Assembly: GCF_019749375.1 (NCBI RefSeq)
Contig: NZ_JACWFE010000009.1
Location: 124,001 to 188,000, forward strand
Source of the DNA: Bacillus sp. S/N-304-OC-R1
GTDB lineage: Bacteria > Bacillota > Bacilli > Bacillales > Cytobacillaceae
DNA: 64,000 nucleotides
Direction of reading: 5' to 3'
The notes under the pieces: generated by a model
Database searches by the model: none
What the model saw: only the letters and a program-made list of their open reading frames with translations
What the model was told of the DNA's origin: nothing
Shown: piece by piece, positions 26,160-34,264 of the stretch
Position numbering within the stretch: position 1 is the first letter of the stretch
How the letters are laid out: the number at the start of each line of letters is the position of its first letter
Position numbers and translations under genes: made by a program

Positions 26160-27356
26160 ATGTCGTCAACATCAGTATTAGGGAAAGATCGAATGATGAC
26201 TTTGGATGTAATAAGAGGGATTGCCATTCTAGGAATCTTTTTAGTGAACATGCCAGCCTTTACAGGAAGCGAATTTATGGTGTATACCGGTGTGGATAAA
26301 ACCATTCGAATGCTGTTTGATATGTTCATCCAAACAAAATTTTATACGATCTTTTCATTCTTATTTGGACTTGGATTTTATATTTTTATGACACGGGCAG
26401 AGGCAAGAGGAGAGAAGGTCTTCTGGCTATTTTCCAAAAGGCTGTTTGCTTTGCTGCTATTCGGGATTTTGCATCTAGTCTTTCTTTGGTATGGTGATAT
26501 TTTGCATTCTTATGCATTAATCGGGTTCTTCCTATTATTATTCTATCGCCGGAAGGCAAAAACGGTCCTCATCTGGGGACTTTCCCTCATCCTTTTCTTT
26601 CAATTCCTCACAGGGGCATCAGCATTATTAGCGCATGTTGGCGAACAATTGGATGAAACCTTGAATATTTCTGAAGAACTGAGAATGGAAACGTTAGCAG
26701 AAGGTGAAAAGAAGATTGAAGCCTATTCAACCCTATCATATCCAGAATTGTTGAAATGGCGGATGCCGAATGAATTAGTAAAGGTCATTACAAATGAGCC
26801 ATTCGTGATTCCAGATTTGCTTGGAATGTTTTTACTCGGTCTATACGCAGGGAAAATCAATTTATTCCGCAGGGTTACTGAATTAAAGCGCAAACTCCGC
26901 ATCATTCAGCTTGTGACATTATTAGTCAGCATTCCTCCCCTTGCTTTGATTGTTTTCAATTATTCAAAGCTTGATGAAGTCGTATTTATGACCAGTCTAG
27001 GAAACTATTTTTACCTGCATTTTACCGGATTTACTTTATCTATTTTTTATATTGTTTCCATTGCACTCATGCTTGAAAAGCAGCTTTGGAAACGCGTTTT
27101 GAATCCATTTCGCTATGTTGGCCAAATGGCGCTCACCAATTATTTATGCCAGACCTTCTTTGGCGTTATCGTATTCTACGGGTTCGGTTTGTTCGGTAAA
27201 ATATCATTAGCACAAGGACTCCTATTTTCAATCATCTTTTATTGCGTGCAAATCCTCTTTAGCTATCTTTGGTTAAAGAAATTCCAATTCGGTCCTTTTG
27301 AATGGGTATGGCGAGTTATGACATATGGGAAAGCACAGCAGTTTAAGAAAGGCTAA
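26160..27356 (+). CDS. DUF418 family membrane protein (YeiB/YrkO-like)
   Basis: A 398-residue membrane protein with about ten helices. It begins with the family motif LDVIRGIAILGIFLVNMPAF and ends with the DUF418 domain (FRYVGQMALTNYLCQTFFGVIVFYGFGLFG and GPFEWVWRVMTYG). The FSFLFGLGFYIFM segment is also typical. Relatives are widespread in Bacillaceae, and the function is unknown. AGGGGAAGGG lies before ATG 26160. It appears to be a single-gene unit. Confidence 0.88.
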   Translation: MSSTSVLGKDRMMTLDVIRGIAILGIFLVNMPAFTGSEFMVYTGVDKTIRMLFDMFIQTKFYTIFSFLFGLGFYIFMTRAEARGEKVFWLFSKRLFALLLFGILHLVFLWYGDILHSYALIGFFLLLFYRRKAKTVLIWGLSLILFFQFLTGASALLAHVGEQLDETLNISEELRMETLAEGEKKIEAYSTLSYPELLKWRMPNELVKVITNEPFVIPDLLGMFLLGLYAGKINLFRRVTELKRKLRIIQLVTLLVSIPPLALIVFNYSKLDEVVFMTSLGNYFYLHFTGFTLSIFYIVSIALMLEKQLWKRVLNPFRYVGQMALTNYLCQTFFGVIVFYGFGLFGKISLAQGLLFSIIFYCVQILFSYLWLKKFQFGPFEWVWRVMTYGKAQQFKKG

Positions 27357-27370
27357 AGTATTTAATGAAA

Positions 27371-27424
27371 CGGGGCCAGTCCTCAATCTAGGTGAAACTT
27401 TACCGGGTTGGAGGTCTGACCCTA
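27371..27424 (+). terminator. Probable terminator of the DUF418 gene
   Basis: GGGGCCAGTCCTCAA pairs imperfectly with TTGGAGGTCTGACCC and is followed by a short T-rich tail. Confidence 0.5.
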
Positions 27425-27433
27425 TTTGTATTT

Positions 27434-27484
27434 AAAAAAGTGCCAGCCCCCTAGTATATTAAAGTATTACCGAGGACAAGCACT
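27434..27484 (-). terminator. Terminator of the dispersed GTGCCAGTCC family (copy 1)
   Basis: On the minus strand AGTGCTTGTCCTCGG pairs with an AGGGGGCTGGCACT arm, followed by T6. It is downstream of the DUF2812 gene. The arm sequence recurs at 29,495 and 33,024. Confidence 0.65.
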
Positions 27485-27513
27485 AAACCCCAAACTGTTT
27501 CAGACAATTTTGG

Positions 27514-28050
27514 TCATTTGAAAAACTGGTCTTCTTTTTCTAACCCTTTTTTACGTTGATAAATCTTTATTATTGGATACGCTATCAGCAACGCAACAAT
27601 TATATTAAGAATACCAATCGTTGGACTAATATTCCCGCCTCTTGCACTATCCCCTAAAACACCGATATTCATAATTCCAAACCAAGCATTAATTAAAAAG
27701 AGAAACGAAAAAACACTTAACATTCGATTATAATAGGAAATTTTTGACTCCTTATCCGTATATATTTCAAATGGACCTTCGGCTGCTGCTTTTTTCATAT
27801 ACACCCAACCACCCCATTCATTAATGATCGTAATCCCGCTGTCCTTTAAAAAATCAAAATAATCCTCTTTCTCACTTGAAGTCATTCGGATAAATTCATT
27901 GCGAAAAATATACGTTCCGGGCTCTCCTTTTGTGAAAACGAAACGTCCGAGAGAAAATTTCTCTAAATGCCAGCCTTCCGCTGCCCGTTCATTAACCCAT
28001 TTCTCTTCTTTTTCGTAATCTAAAAAAAAGCGATACAACACTTTCTTCAC
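27514..28050 (-). CDS. DUF2812 membrane protein
   Basis: A 178-residue protein. The N-terminal 100 residues carry the DUF2812 pattern: FFLDYEKEEKWVNERAAEGWHLEKF, then YIFRNEF and INEWGGWVYMKKAA. Two C-terminal membrane helices follow (LSVFSFLFLINAWFGIMNIGV and GILNIIVALLIAYPIIKIY). DUF2812 genes typically follow a PadR-family gene. Here the start overlaps the PadR stop by 4 nt (ATGA), which shows translational coupling. The function is unknown; a membrane effector or sensor controlled by the PadR protein is an inference. Confidence 0.88.
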   Translation of the reverse strand: MKKVLYRFFLDYEKEEKWVNERAAEGWHLEKFSLGRFVFTKGEPGTYIFRNEFIRMTSSEKEDYFDFLKDSGITIINEWGGWVYMKKAAAEGPFEIYTDKESKISYYNRMLSVFSFLFLINAWFGIMNIGVLGDSARGGNISPTIGILNIIVALLIAYPIIKIYQRKKGLEKEDQFFK

Positions 28051-28364
28051 AGCAAACTCTCTCCCTTCGTAATCTTCAACCCGTTATTATATAGCTCTCG
28101 AAGTCGTTTAATTTCATGTTCAACCATGAACTTACCTGTATCTGTGATCACATACTCTTTTCTTCGCCCATCTTCATCCAATGGAGCGATCCATTTTCGC
28201 TTAACCAATGTTTTAATCGCTCCATAGATAGTTCCGGCTCCAAGCTCGACACGACCACTGCTTAATCCAGAGACAAACTGCATAATTCCGTATCCGTGCC
28301 GCGGCTCATAAAGCGCTAAAAGAATATAATAAACTCCTTCTGTCAACGGAGAATTCTCCTCCAT
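28047..28364 (-). CDS. PadR-family transcriptional regulator
   Basis: A 105-residue winged-helix protein of the short PadR subfamily. The core is LTEGVYYILLALYEPRHGYGIMQFV, then VELGAGTIYGAIKTLVKRKWIAPL, and the wing GRRKEYVITDTGKFMVEHEIKRLREL. ATG 28364 has AGGTGG 6 nt upstream and is preferred to an ATG at 28385. It is co-transcribed with a DUF2812 gene. Two inverted repeats with the same arms lie just upstream and probably mediate autorepression. Confidence 0.9.
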   Translation of the reverse strand: MEENSPLTEGVYYILLALYEPRHGYGIMQFVSGLSSGRVELGAGTIYGAIKTLVKRKWIAPLDEDGRRKEYVITDTGKFMVEHEIKRLRELYNNGLKITKGESLL

Positions 28365-28390
28365 AACTGCACCACCTATCGTCAACCGTT

Positions 28391-28407
28391 ATATCGTCTA
28401 TCGATAT
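28391..28407. promoter_or_regulatory. Candidate PadR operator 1
   Basis: ATATC-GTCTATC-GATAT, an inverted repeat with 5-bp arms and a 7-bp spacer, 27 bp before the padR start. Confidence 0.6.
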
Positions 28408-28414
28408 AATAAAT

Positions 28415-28431
28415 ATATCAGATGCCGATAT
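28415..28431. promoter_or_regulatory. Candidate PadR operator 2
   Basis: ATATC-AGATGCC-GATAT has the same arms and spacer length as operator 1, 24 bp further upstream. Confidence 0.6.
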
Positions 28432-28606
28432 AGTCGTCAATACTAAAAAAGGATCATAATCCTATAAATGGTATTATTACCAAAGTAAAGGACAGGTACT
28501 AAAACTCTAATAAACAATTAGACCTTTTTTATTACTAAAAAAATGAAAGTAACAAAAACTAACTCATGACGTCTAAAAATATATACGGAATACTGGAGGG
28601 AAGTTC

Positions 28607-29494
28607 ATGAAAAAATTCATTTATTTACTACTTCTATTGAGCATCTCATTATTCGGATGTATGAGTAAGGAAAGCACAAGTGAAGGACCATCCGAGAAAG
28701 AACAAAGTCCAGCCGAAACAAATGAATCTGTTGAGGAACTGGTAATAAGCCTAGTTGATAAATTTGGGGATAAACTCCAAAACGTTTCTTTATTAGGACC
28801 TAAAACGGAATTGGAAAAAAGCATGAAAGAAAATTATGGTGGTATCGTTTCTCCGGAGTTGATAAAGCAGTGGTTGAAAGACCCGCAAAATGCCCCAGGG
28901 AGACTAACATCCAGTCCTTGGCCAGATCGTATCGATATTACAGAGACCCAGAAACAATCAGACCAAAAATATTCGGTAAAAGGTGAAATCATTGAAGTTA
29001 CGAATACAGAGGTAGCCGATCGAAGACCCATTCAATTAATTGTGGAAAAGGTCGGGAAACAGTGGATGATTACTAGTGTAAAAATAAGTCAAGGCGAAAA
29101 TGGCAATTCGATTGTCTATGTAAACGATAAATACGGTTTCCACTTTAAGCTTCCGGTTAGTTGGAAGGATTATTCAGTTGTTGAGGACGAGTGGGTCGGT
29201 GAAGCGAATGGGAAGGTAATTGAAAAAGGACCAATGCTATTAATCCGCCATCCTGAATGGACTTCGGAACATCCACGCCAAGATATCCCGATCATGATCT
29301 TTACGATTGACCAGTGGGAATCCATAAAGGCTGAAAAATTCCATATAGGCGCAGCTCCGATTGGACCAAAAGAATTGGCACGAAATGAGAAGTACGTCTT
29401 TGCTTTGCCTGCCCGCTATAACTTTGCATTTTTACCCGGATATGAGGAAGTGGAAGAGATTGTAGAAAGCAATCCGATTGAGGTGCAGTTTTAG
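28607..29494 (+). CDS. Putative lipoprotein of unknown function
   Basis: A 295-residue exported protein. MKKFIYLLLLLSISLFGCM is a lipoprotein signal with lipobox LFGC. A Ser/Glu/Pro-rich linker to about residue 45 follows. The C-terminal half contains YVNDKYGFHFKLPVSWKDYSVVEDEW, which resembles the PsbP-like/DUF-type domains found in Bacillus lipoproteins. GGAGGG lies before ATG 28607. No partner gene is adjacent, and the function is unknown. Confidence 0.75.
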   Translation: MKKFIYLLLLLSISLFGCMSKESTSEGPSEKEQSPAETNESVEELVISLVDKFGDKLQNVSLLGPKTELEKSMKENYGGIVSPELIKQWLKDPQNAPGRLTSSPWPDRIDITETQKQSDQKYSVKGEIIEVTNTEVADRRPIQLIVEKVGKQWMITSVKISQGENGNSIVYVNDKYGFHFKLPVSWKDYSVVEDEWVGEANGKVIEKGPMLLIRHPEWTSEHPRQDIPIMIFTIDQWESIKAEKFHIGAAPIGPKELARNEKYVFALPARYNFAFLPGYEEVEEIVESNPIEVQF

Positions 29495-29535
29495 AAAAAA
29501 AGTGCCAGTCCCCCCGTACTGTGAGGACTGGCACC
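29495..29535 (-). terminator. Terminator of the dispersed GTGCCAGTCC family (copy 2)
   Basis: On the minus strand GGTGCCAGTCC pairs with GGACTGGCAC, followed by T7. It lies immediately after the minus-strand gene ending at 29,540. Confidence 0.8.
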
Positions 29536-29539
29536 AAAC

Positions 29540-29887
29540 TCAAAATATCAATTTATAAATATTATAAAAGATATTAGTGTGATAACTCTCTAAATAAATT
29601 ATTAGTTCTATAATAAATATGATTATGATACCGAATATCAACTTAAACCCCGCTCTAATATTCTTAAAAACCATTAGAGAAATTAATAATGGAATTGAAG
29701 TAACTAAAAAAGCACCGATATTCAAAATAATGGATCCGGCCTGTTGTGCTTCATCTGTGCCGGAATCAGTAGCCATTACTGATATAAATAACACGAGGAA
29801 ATATAAAGGGCTGAGCACTAATCCAAATATTGAATAATAAAGCAGTAAAATAAACCATTGTTTAATCAATTCTATTTTCTCCCTCAA
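29540..29887 (-). CDS. Small membrane protein, unknown
   Basis: 115 residues with three or four predicted membrane helices (WFILLLYYSIFGLVLSPLYF, IILNIGAFLVTSIPLLISLM and LIFGIIIIFIIELIIYL). No domain is recognised. GAGGGAG-type sequence precedes the start, and a family-type terminator follows directly, which supports a real gene. Confidence 0.6.
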   Translation of the reverse strand: MREKIELIKQWFILLLYYSIFGLVLSPLYFLVLFISVMATDSGTDEAQQAGSIILNIGAFLVTSIPLLISLMVFKNIRAGFKLIFGIIIIFIIELIIYLESYHTNIFYNIYKLIF

Positions 29888-30030
29888 GATTAATTAGCAA
29901 TGTTTAATTATAAACTTTATTATCCAATCGATAAAAGCCTCCTAAATGATAATCTTACTGTTAAATAATACCATTATCAATAATTTAAAAGTAATACTAT
30001 TTTTAGGTGGCTTTAGAGATTAATTTCATG

Positions 30031-30528
30031 TCATCCCCTGTATTTGATCGCCAATCCTTTTAAGAAATTCCTAGCATATTTATCTCCGCACTCTTTGTAA
30101 TTCTTATGCCCTTCTTTTCTTAATAAAGCGCCCAGTTCCCCTTTTGTAACCGTGATTCCTGCATTTTCGAATATATCCAGCATATCCTCAGTCGTTAACT
30201 CTAATGCTATTTTTACTTTCTTTAACAGGAGATTATTAACATTTACACTTTTCTTTATAGACGGTTCCGGCGTAGCTGGCTGCCCTGGTTTGGGCTCTTG
30301 TTTTCCTCTTTTATAAATAATAAAACCATTTAAAAATGAATCAAACATAGAGTTATTACATTTGATTCTATCATCATTTTCGTCCTCGTCCTCATCTGAT
30401 TTTGTGAGTATCTTTATTACTTCCGGAACGGTTACATCCACTCCCCCAAGTTTAAAGATCTCTGCCATTTCTTTATTTTTTATTTCTAAAGCATATCTCA
30501 ATCGAATTAATATATCGTTATTATCCAC
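30031..30528 (-). CDS. DUF1456 family protein (YehS-like)
   Basis: A 165-residue soluble protein with two copies of the DUF1456 helical unit: NNDILIRLRYALEIKNKEMAEIFKLGG and VNNLLLKKVKIALELTTEDMLDIFENAG. An acidic and Pro-rich linker separates them. The second copy ends with the family's GHKNYKECGDKYARNFLKGL. GTG 30528 is the start, with GGAGG about 6 nt upstream. The family is widespread and its function is unknown. Confidence 0.88.
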   Translation of the reverse strand: MDNNDILIRLRYALEIKNKEMAEIFKLGGVDVTVPEVIKILTKSDEDEDENDDRIKCNNSMFDSFLNGFIIYKRGKQEPKPGQPATPEPSIKKSVNVNNLLLKKVKIALELTTEDMLDIFENAGITVTKGELGALLRKEGHKNYKECGDKYARNFLKGLAIKYRG

Positions 30529-30880
30529 AATAGGCCTCCATAAAAAAAATTAGCGTCAATCCTCTGTCCCAATTGACTAATCTAATACTACCTCATCGTA
30601 ATTCAGATATCAAAAAAGTCTTTGGTGACTTGGAAAAAAGGGGTTCAGTGAGATTAAGAATCAAAAAATATTAACTGAAATACCAAATATGCCGAGTGAT
30701 GGTAATTCTTGTCGTGTCCCAGTGAAAGAAATGTCGTTTTTATGTTAGAATAAAAAATAGTTAGAAAATAAAGAGTAGTTAAGAAATTGAAGCGAATTCG
30801 TGTATTAAATTTTAAGGATTGCGATTTAATTCTAGCAGTATTAACTATCAATCATGCTATTAAAAAGGGGCAGAATAATC

Positions 30881-32614
30881 ATGAAGATTAGATTCTCAGT
30901 TGGCAAGAAATTATATTTTGGCTTTCTATCTATCTTAATTTTGATGGGTTCTTTAGGATGGCTATCCATTATTAAAATGAAAAATATTAATGAAAAATCG
31001 ACAGAAATTGCAGAAACTTGGTTGCCTGCTATTAATGCTATTAACGATATTAACTATTTAACAGAAAATCTAGCTACATTGGAATATCGCTTTACGCTTG
31101 AACCAAATGCTGCGCAAATGGATAAATTTGAGGAAAACATGAATGCAGATATAAAAGAAGTTAATCGTTTATTAGGAGTTTATGAAAAAACGATTATCCT
31201 TGATGAGGATCTTAAACACTTCAATGAATTAGTTGGAAAATGGACCAAGTATGTTAATCTACATCGATCATTCATTGATATAGGCAGAAAAATGGACATT
31301 ATCAATGGTGCTGGTTCAGATAATGGAAATAAGCTGATTGAAATTATAAAACAATCAAGAGAACTATCTGAGAGTATGCAACTTGAGTTAGATAAGCTTG
31401 TACATATTAATATGGATAATAGCGTTAAGGCAAGTAAAGATGGGGATGAGATGTATGCAAATGGAAGAACGCAAAGCATAATTTTACTGATCATTGCGAT
31501 ATTTGCTGGACTATCTATCTCTTACTTTGTGTCGAGAATGATTACAAAACCGCTAGACAAAATCTCTGAAGTTGTTAAACAAGTAGCAGATGGTAATTTA
31601 ACAGTGGATCCTGTCATGGTTAAAAACAGAGATGAACTAGGGGATTTAGCAAAGGCATTTAATCAGATGGGGACGAGCTTAGCGAATTTAATCCGACAAG
31701 TTAGTGCAACATCTGAAATGGTGGCAGCCTCATCAGAGGAATTGTTAGCAAGCACAGAACAAACGACGAAAGCTACAGAACAAATTACGGATGCCATACA
31801 AGAAGTAGCCAACGGGTCTGAACAACAAGTAGATCATACAGAACAAGCCAATCAAGTGGTAACAGAAATATCAAGTGGCATGGGGCAGGTAGCAGCTTCT
31901 ATTCAAACGGTAAAAGATCTGAGTGCAGATACGAATCAAAAAGCTGAATTTGGAAATCTAGGCGTTATGGAAACCGTACAACAAATGAATACTGTGCATC
32001 AGCAGGTAACGAAAACATCAGCTATTGTAAATGAGCTTGGAAAACGGTCGAATGAAATTGGCAGTATTGTGGGCTTAATTACTGAGATTTCTGCACAGAC
32101 CAATTTGCTTGCTTTAAACGCTGCAATTGAAGCCGCAAGAGCAGGTGAACATGGACGAGGATTTGCCGTGGTTGCGGATGAAGTTCGCAAATTAGCAGAA
32201 CAATCTGGAGAAGCTACACAATCCATTCAAGAGTTGATTCAACAAATACAAAGCGAAATTGATTATGTCATACAATCTATGAATGAAGGAACTGAATCTG
32301 TAAACGTAGGAATTAAGAAAGTGAATGAAACAGGTCAATCATTCAAAGAAATTGTCCAGATGATTAATGGGATTTCTGCCCAAACACAAGAAGTTTCAGC
32401 CATTGTGGAAGAAGTGAATGCAGGGACAGAAGAGATGGTGAACATGATCTCTGAAATTGCTGTCATCTCTAAACAATCAGCTGGGAATACCCAAAACGTT
32501 GCGGCAGCGGCTGAGGAACAGAACGCTTCAATGGAAGAGATTACTTCATCTGCTGTTGCGTTAAGCAAATTGGCTGATGAACTTCAGGAATCCGTTTCTA
32601 AGTTCAAAGTATAA
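30881..32614 (+). CDS. Methyl-accepting chemotaxis protein
   Basis: About 577 residues. There is an N-terminal membrane helix ([20 protein letters not shown]). A four-helix-bundle sensor domain outside the cell spans about 30-190. The second helix is [24 protein letters not shown] linker ([20 protein letters not shown]) and a cytoplasmic signalling domain follow, whose hairpin tip [39 protein letters not shown] is the universal CheA/CheW contact. It senses an unknown ligand and signals to the flagellar motor. ATG 30881 follows AAAAGGGG; the upstream ATG at 30854 is less likely. It is an orphan receptor without che genes nearby. Confidence 0.93.
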   Translation: MKIRFSVGKKLYFGFLSILILMGSLGWLSIIKMKNINEKSTEIAETWLPAINAINDINYLTENLATLEYRFTLEPNAAQMDKFEENMNADIKEVNRLLGVYEKTIILDEDLKHFNELVGKWTKYVNLHRSFIDIGRKMDIINGAGSDNGNKLIEIIKQSRELSESMQLELDKLVHINMDNSVKASKDGDEMYANGRTQSIILLIIAIFAGLSISYFVSRMITKPLDKISEVVKQVADGNLTVDPVMVKNRDELGDLAKAFNQMGTSLANLIRQVSATSEMVAASSEELLASTEQTTKATEQITDAIQEVANGSEQQVDHTEQANQVVTEISSGMGQVAASIQTVKDLSADTNQKAEFGNLGVMETVQQMNTVHQQVTKTSAIVNELGKRSNEIGSIVGLITEISAQTNLLALNAAIEAARAGEHGRGFAVVADEVRKLAEQSGEATQSIQELIQQIQSEIDYVIQSMNEGTESVNVGIKKVNETGQSFKEIVQMINGISAQTQEVSAIVEEVNAGTEEMVNMISEIAVISKQSAGNTQNVAAAAEEQNASMEEITSSAVALSKLADELQESVSKFKV

Positions 32615-32775
32615 TGTCACCATTAAATGAGATTTCGGTATAACCAAATGTTACTGTTTTACTAGATAAGAATATAGTACGATCATTGATATAACCGATG
32701 GGACCGTCAAATTGATGACGGTCTCAATAAAAAAACAGCCCCTATTTGACATCGATAATTAGCGATTGATTAGAA

Positions 32776-32916
32776 GCAAATGTAATCGTTACGTCAAGTT
32801 CCGACGAAAAGCTAGCGGCGGCAATGGAAATAGGCGCTCATAAAATTATAAATTATCTATCAGACAATATCATTGAGGAAATCAGCAGGCTATATGAATG
32901 GGAAAGGAGTAGATGA
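32776..32916 (+). pseudogene. Fragment of a zinc-type (MDR) alcohol dehydrogenase/quinone oxidoreductase
   Basis: An open stretch of 46 codons reads ANVIVTSSSDEKLAAAMEIG followed by AHKIINY. This is the conserved NAD(P)-binding-fold strand and helix of MDR dehydrogenases. It has no start, no ribosome binding site and no remaining flanking domains, and the last 20 residues no longer resemble the family. It is a gene relic just outside the prophage boundary. Confidence 0.65.
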
Positions 32917-33023
32917 GTGATTATTGATGGGATAGGAGCGAGTATGACACAAAAGATTAAATTCATTTAATTTTTAGTTTCACAAATTCAATGATGATAA
33001 GAGACAGTAATAATAATATTCCT

Positions 33024-33076
33024 AAAAAAGGTGCCAGTCCCCCAGTAAACTATTACCGTACTGGGGACCTAGCACC
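33024..33076 (-). terminator. Terminator of the dispersed GTGCCAGTCC family (copy 3)
   Basis: On the minus strand GGTGCTAGGTCCCCAGTA pairs with TACTGGGGGACTGGCACC, followed by T6. It lies just after the methyltransferase 3' remnant, so it is probably the host terminator of that gene. Confidence 0.85.
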
Positions 33077-33095
33077 AAACTTAAAAAACTCCATT

Positions 33096-33146
33096 TTATT
33101 TAAGTTCTAGTCTCGCAACTGCTTCACAATGCATCGTTTGTGGTTG
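33096..33146 (-). other. 3' remnant of an RlmCD/TrmA-type RNA methyltransferase gene; candidate prophage attachment site
   Basis: On the minus strand 16 codons read QPQTMHCEAVARLELK and then stop. PQTxHxExVAxL is the characteristic C-terminus of RNA (uracil-5-)-methyltransferases. Upstream of it the similarity ends abruptly in sequence that does not encode the expected VDMF segment. A terminator follows. This is what remains when a phage integrates into the 3' end of a gene and supplies a replacement end at the other junction. The intact gene would lie beyond 64,000. Confidence 0.6.
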
Positions 33147-33284
33147 CCGATTTCGCACATTTTCGCAGTATTTTATACCTGAGATTATAAGAGTGTTTCA
33201 TCCTAATCAATAGAATAATATATTCATAGATTTTCAGCATCTTTTAGCGATTTTGTGGTAAAGAGTGTGGTCATGTGGTCAATT

Positions 33285-33698
33285 TTAAATCGCATGCCCC
33301 ACTTGTTTTAAAACATTTAATATTAATGGAGAAACTTGAATTAGTACATAACCTAATCCAGCATTTTGGATCATGGTCCACCCTTTTTCAGCATTATTAA
33401 ACATAAACATGAAGCAGGCTCCAACGATTATGACTGAAGCAATTGGGAAGCTAAGCGCAACTAGTATATCCACTACCGGATCCAATACATGAGCTAACAT
33501 AGAAAGTGTTTGTTCCCCCATCCATTCTTTTGCAGTAACTGGAACTGCTTCGGCTGCAAATACCGGTTTAGCCATAACTAACGGAATGACAATAGTCGTC
33601 CCCACTCTTTGAAGTAATTTTCCTACGTTCTTCTTTTTCTTAGCATGCCGGAAATCACCAGACAAAAATTCACTGACTGACATTGTTTGAGCCCTCAT
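33285..33698 (-). CDS. Small exported two-helix membrane protein, VirB2/TrbC pilin-like
   Basis: About 137 residues. The basic N-terminus is followed by a hydrophobic stretch and a likely signal-peptidase site (PVFAAEA). The mature part has two membrane helices (VDILVALSFPIASVIIVGACFMFMF and LGYVLIQVSPLILNVLKQVG). This size and topology resemble VirB2/TrbC-type pilins of conjugation systems; the assignment is structural only. ATG 33698 is preceded by GGGAGG and overlaps the stop of the replication-relaxation gene (ATGA). It is the last gene of a three-gene cassette with an FtsK-like ATPase. Confidence 0.6.
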   Translation of the reverse strand: MRAQTMSVSEFLSGDFRHAKKKKNVGKLLQRVGTTIVIPLVMAKPVFAAEAVPVTAKEWMGEQTLSMLAHVLDPVVDILVALSFPIASVIIVGACFMFMFNNAEKGWTMIQNAGLGYVLIQVSPLILNVLKQVGHAI

Positions 33699-34264
33699 TG
33701 CAATTCCTCCCATAAATAAGTTTTGAACATAAGTCCATCACATAACTGTTCCAATCTCTTTTTTCTATATGGAGTCGTCGTAACCCAAACTAATACAAAT
33801 TGTGGATTATATGTTGATAACTTTTTGTATTTTCTTATTTTTTGAATATTTTTGGACATCGATTGTTTATAGTCAATTTCTATAAAATGATGGAGTTTAT
33901 TATAAATGTAGGCTGCATCTGCTACGAGGGTTATGTCATTTACGGATACTTTTACTTCGTTCTTCCAACTTGAGGGGCGGCCCATTGATATATATAAATC
34001 ATTCCTCATTAAATAGTGATTTACTTGAGGTGTTTTCTTACGAATCTTATCTGCCTGAACAATTTCGCGACCGTTAGCATTTAAATAATAGATTTTCTTC
34101 CTATCTTCGTTAAAATGAGAGATAAATTCTTTCATATTGCTAAGGATCCGTTGAGCATTTCGAGTTTGGCCTAAGTCGTGCAGTTTCTGTAATTGCACCC
34201 TTGAAAGATAATCATATTTCTTCAAGCTTAAAAGTATTTCCTCCACTCTTTGCTGTTTTTTCAA
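33695..34264 (-). CDS. Replication-relaxation family protein
   Basis: A 189-residue protein with an N-terminal winged helix (VEEILLSLKKYDYLSRVQLQKLHDLG, then NAQRILSNMKEF) and a nuclease-like C-terminal part (HHFIEIDYKQSMSKNIQKIRKYKKL). This pattern is that of the replication-relaxation family found on plasmids, phages and integrative elements. The family is linked to plasmid DNA metabolism, but its biochemical role is not well defined. TTG 34264 follows AAAGGAGG and overlaps the end of the FtsK-like gene by 53 bp, so the genes are coupled. Confidence 0.8.
   Translation of the reverse strand: MKKQQRVEEILLSLKKYDYLSRVQLQKLHDLGQTRNAQRILSNMKEFISHFNEDRKKIYYLNANGREIVQADKIRKKTPQVNHYLMRNDLYISMGRPSSWKNEVKVSVNDITLVADAAYIYNKLHHFIEIDYKQSMSKNIQKIRKYKKLSTYNPQFVLVWVTTTPYRKKRLEQLCDGLMFKTYLWEELQ

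Larger units (their letters stand above)
32615..33284. other. Intergenic junction between host chromosome and prophage
   Basis: Contains, in order, a GACCGTCA/TGACGGTC hairpin (32,702-32,723), the dehydrogenase relic, a family-type terminator, and the 3' remnant of an RNA methyltransferase gene that marks the prophage edge. The last 130 bp before the phage gene at 33,285 show nothing recognisable. Confidence 0.6.

Noticed and set aside
25898-26329. 143-codon minus-strand frame before the DUF418 gene
   Set aside because: It runs into the DUF418 coding sequence in antisense, has no ribosome binding site, and shows no coherent protein pattern.
32701-32724. GACCGTCA/TGACGGTC hairpin after the chemotaxis receptor considered as its terminator
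   Set aside because: The downstream plus-strand sequence is A-rich, not T-rich, so it is not a typical intrinsic terminator in either direction.
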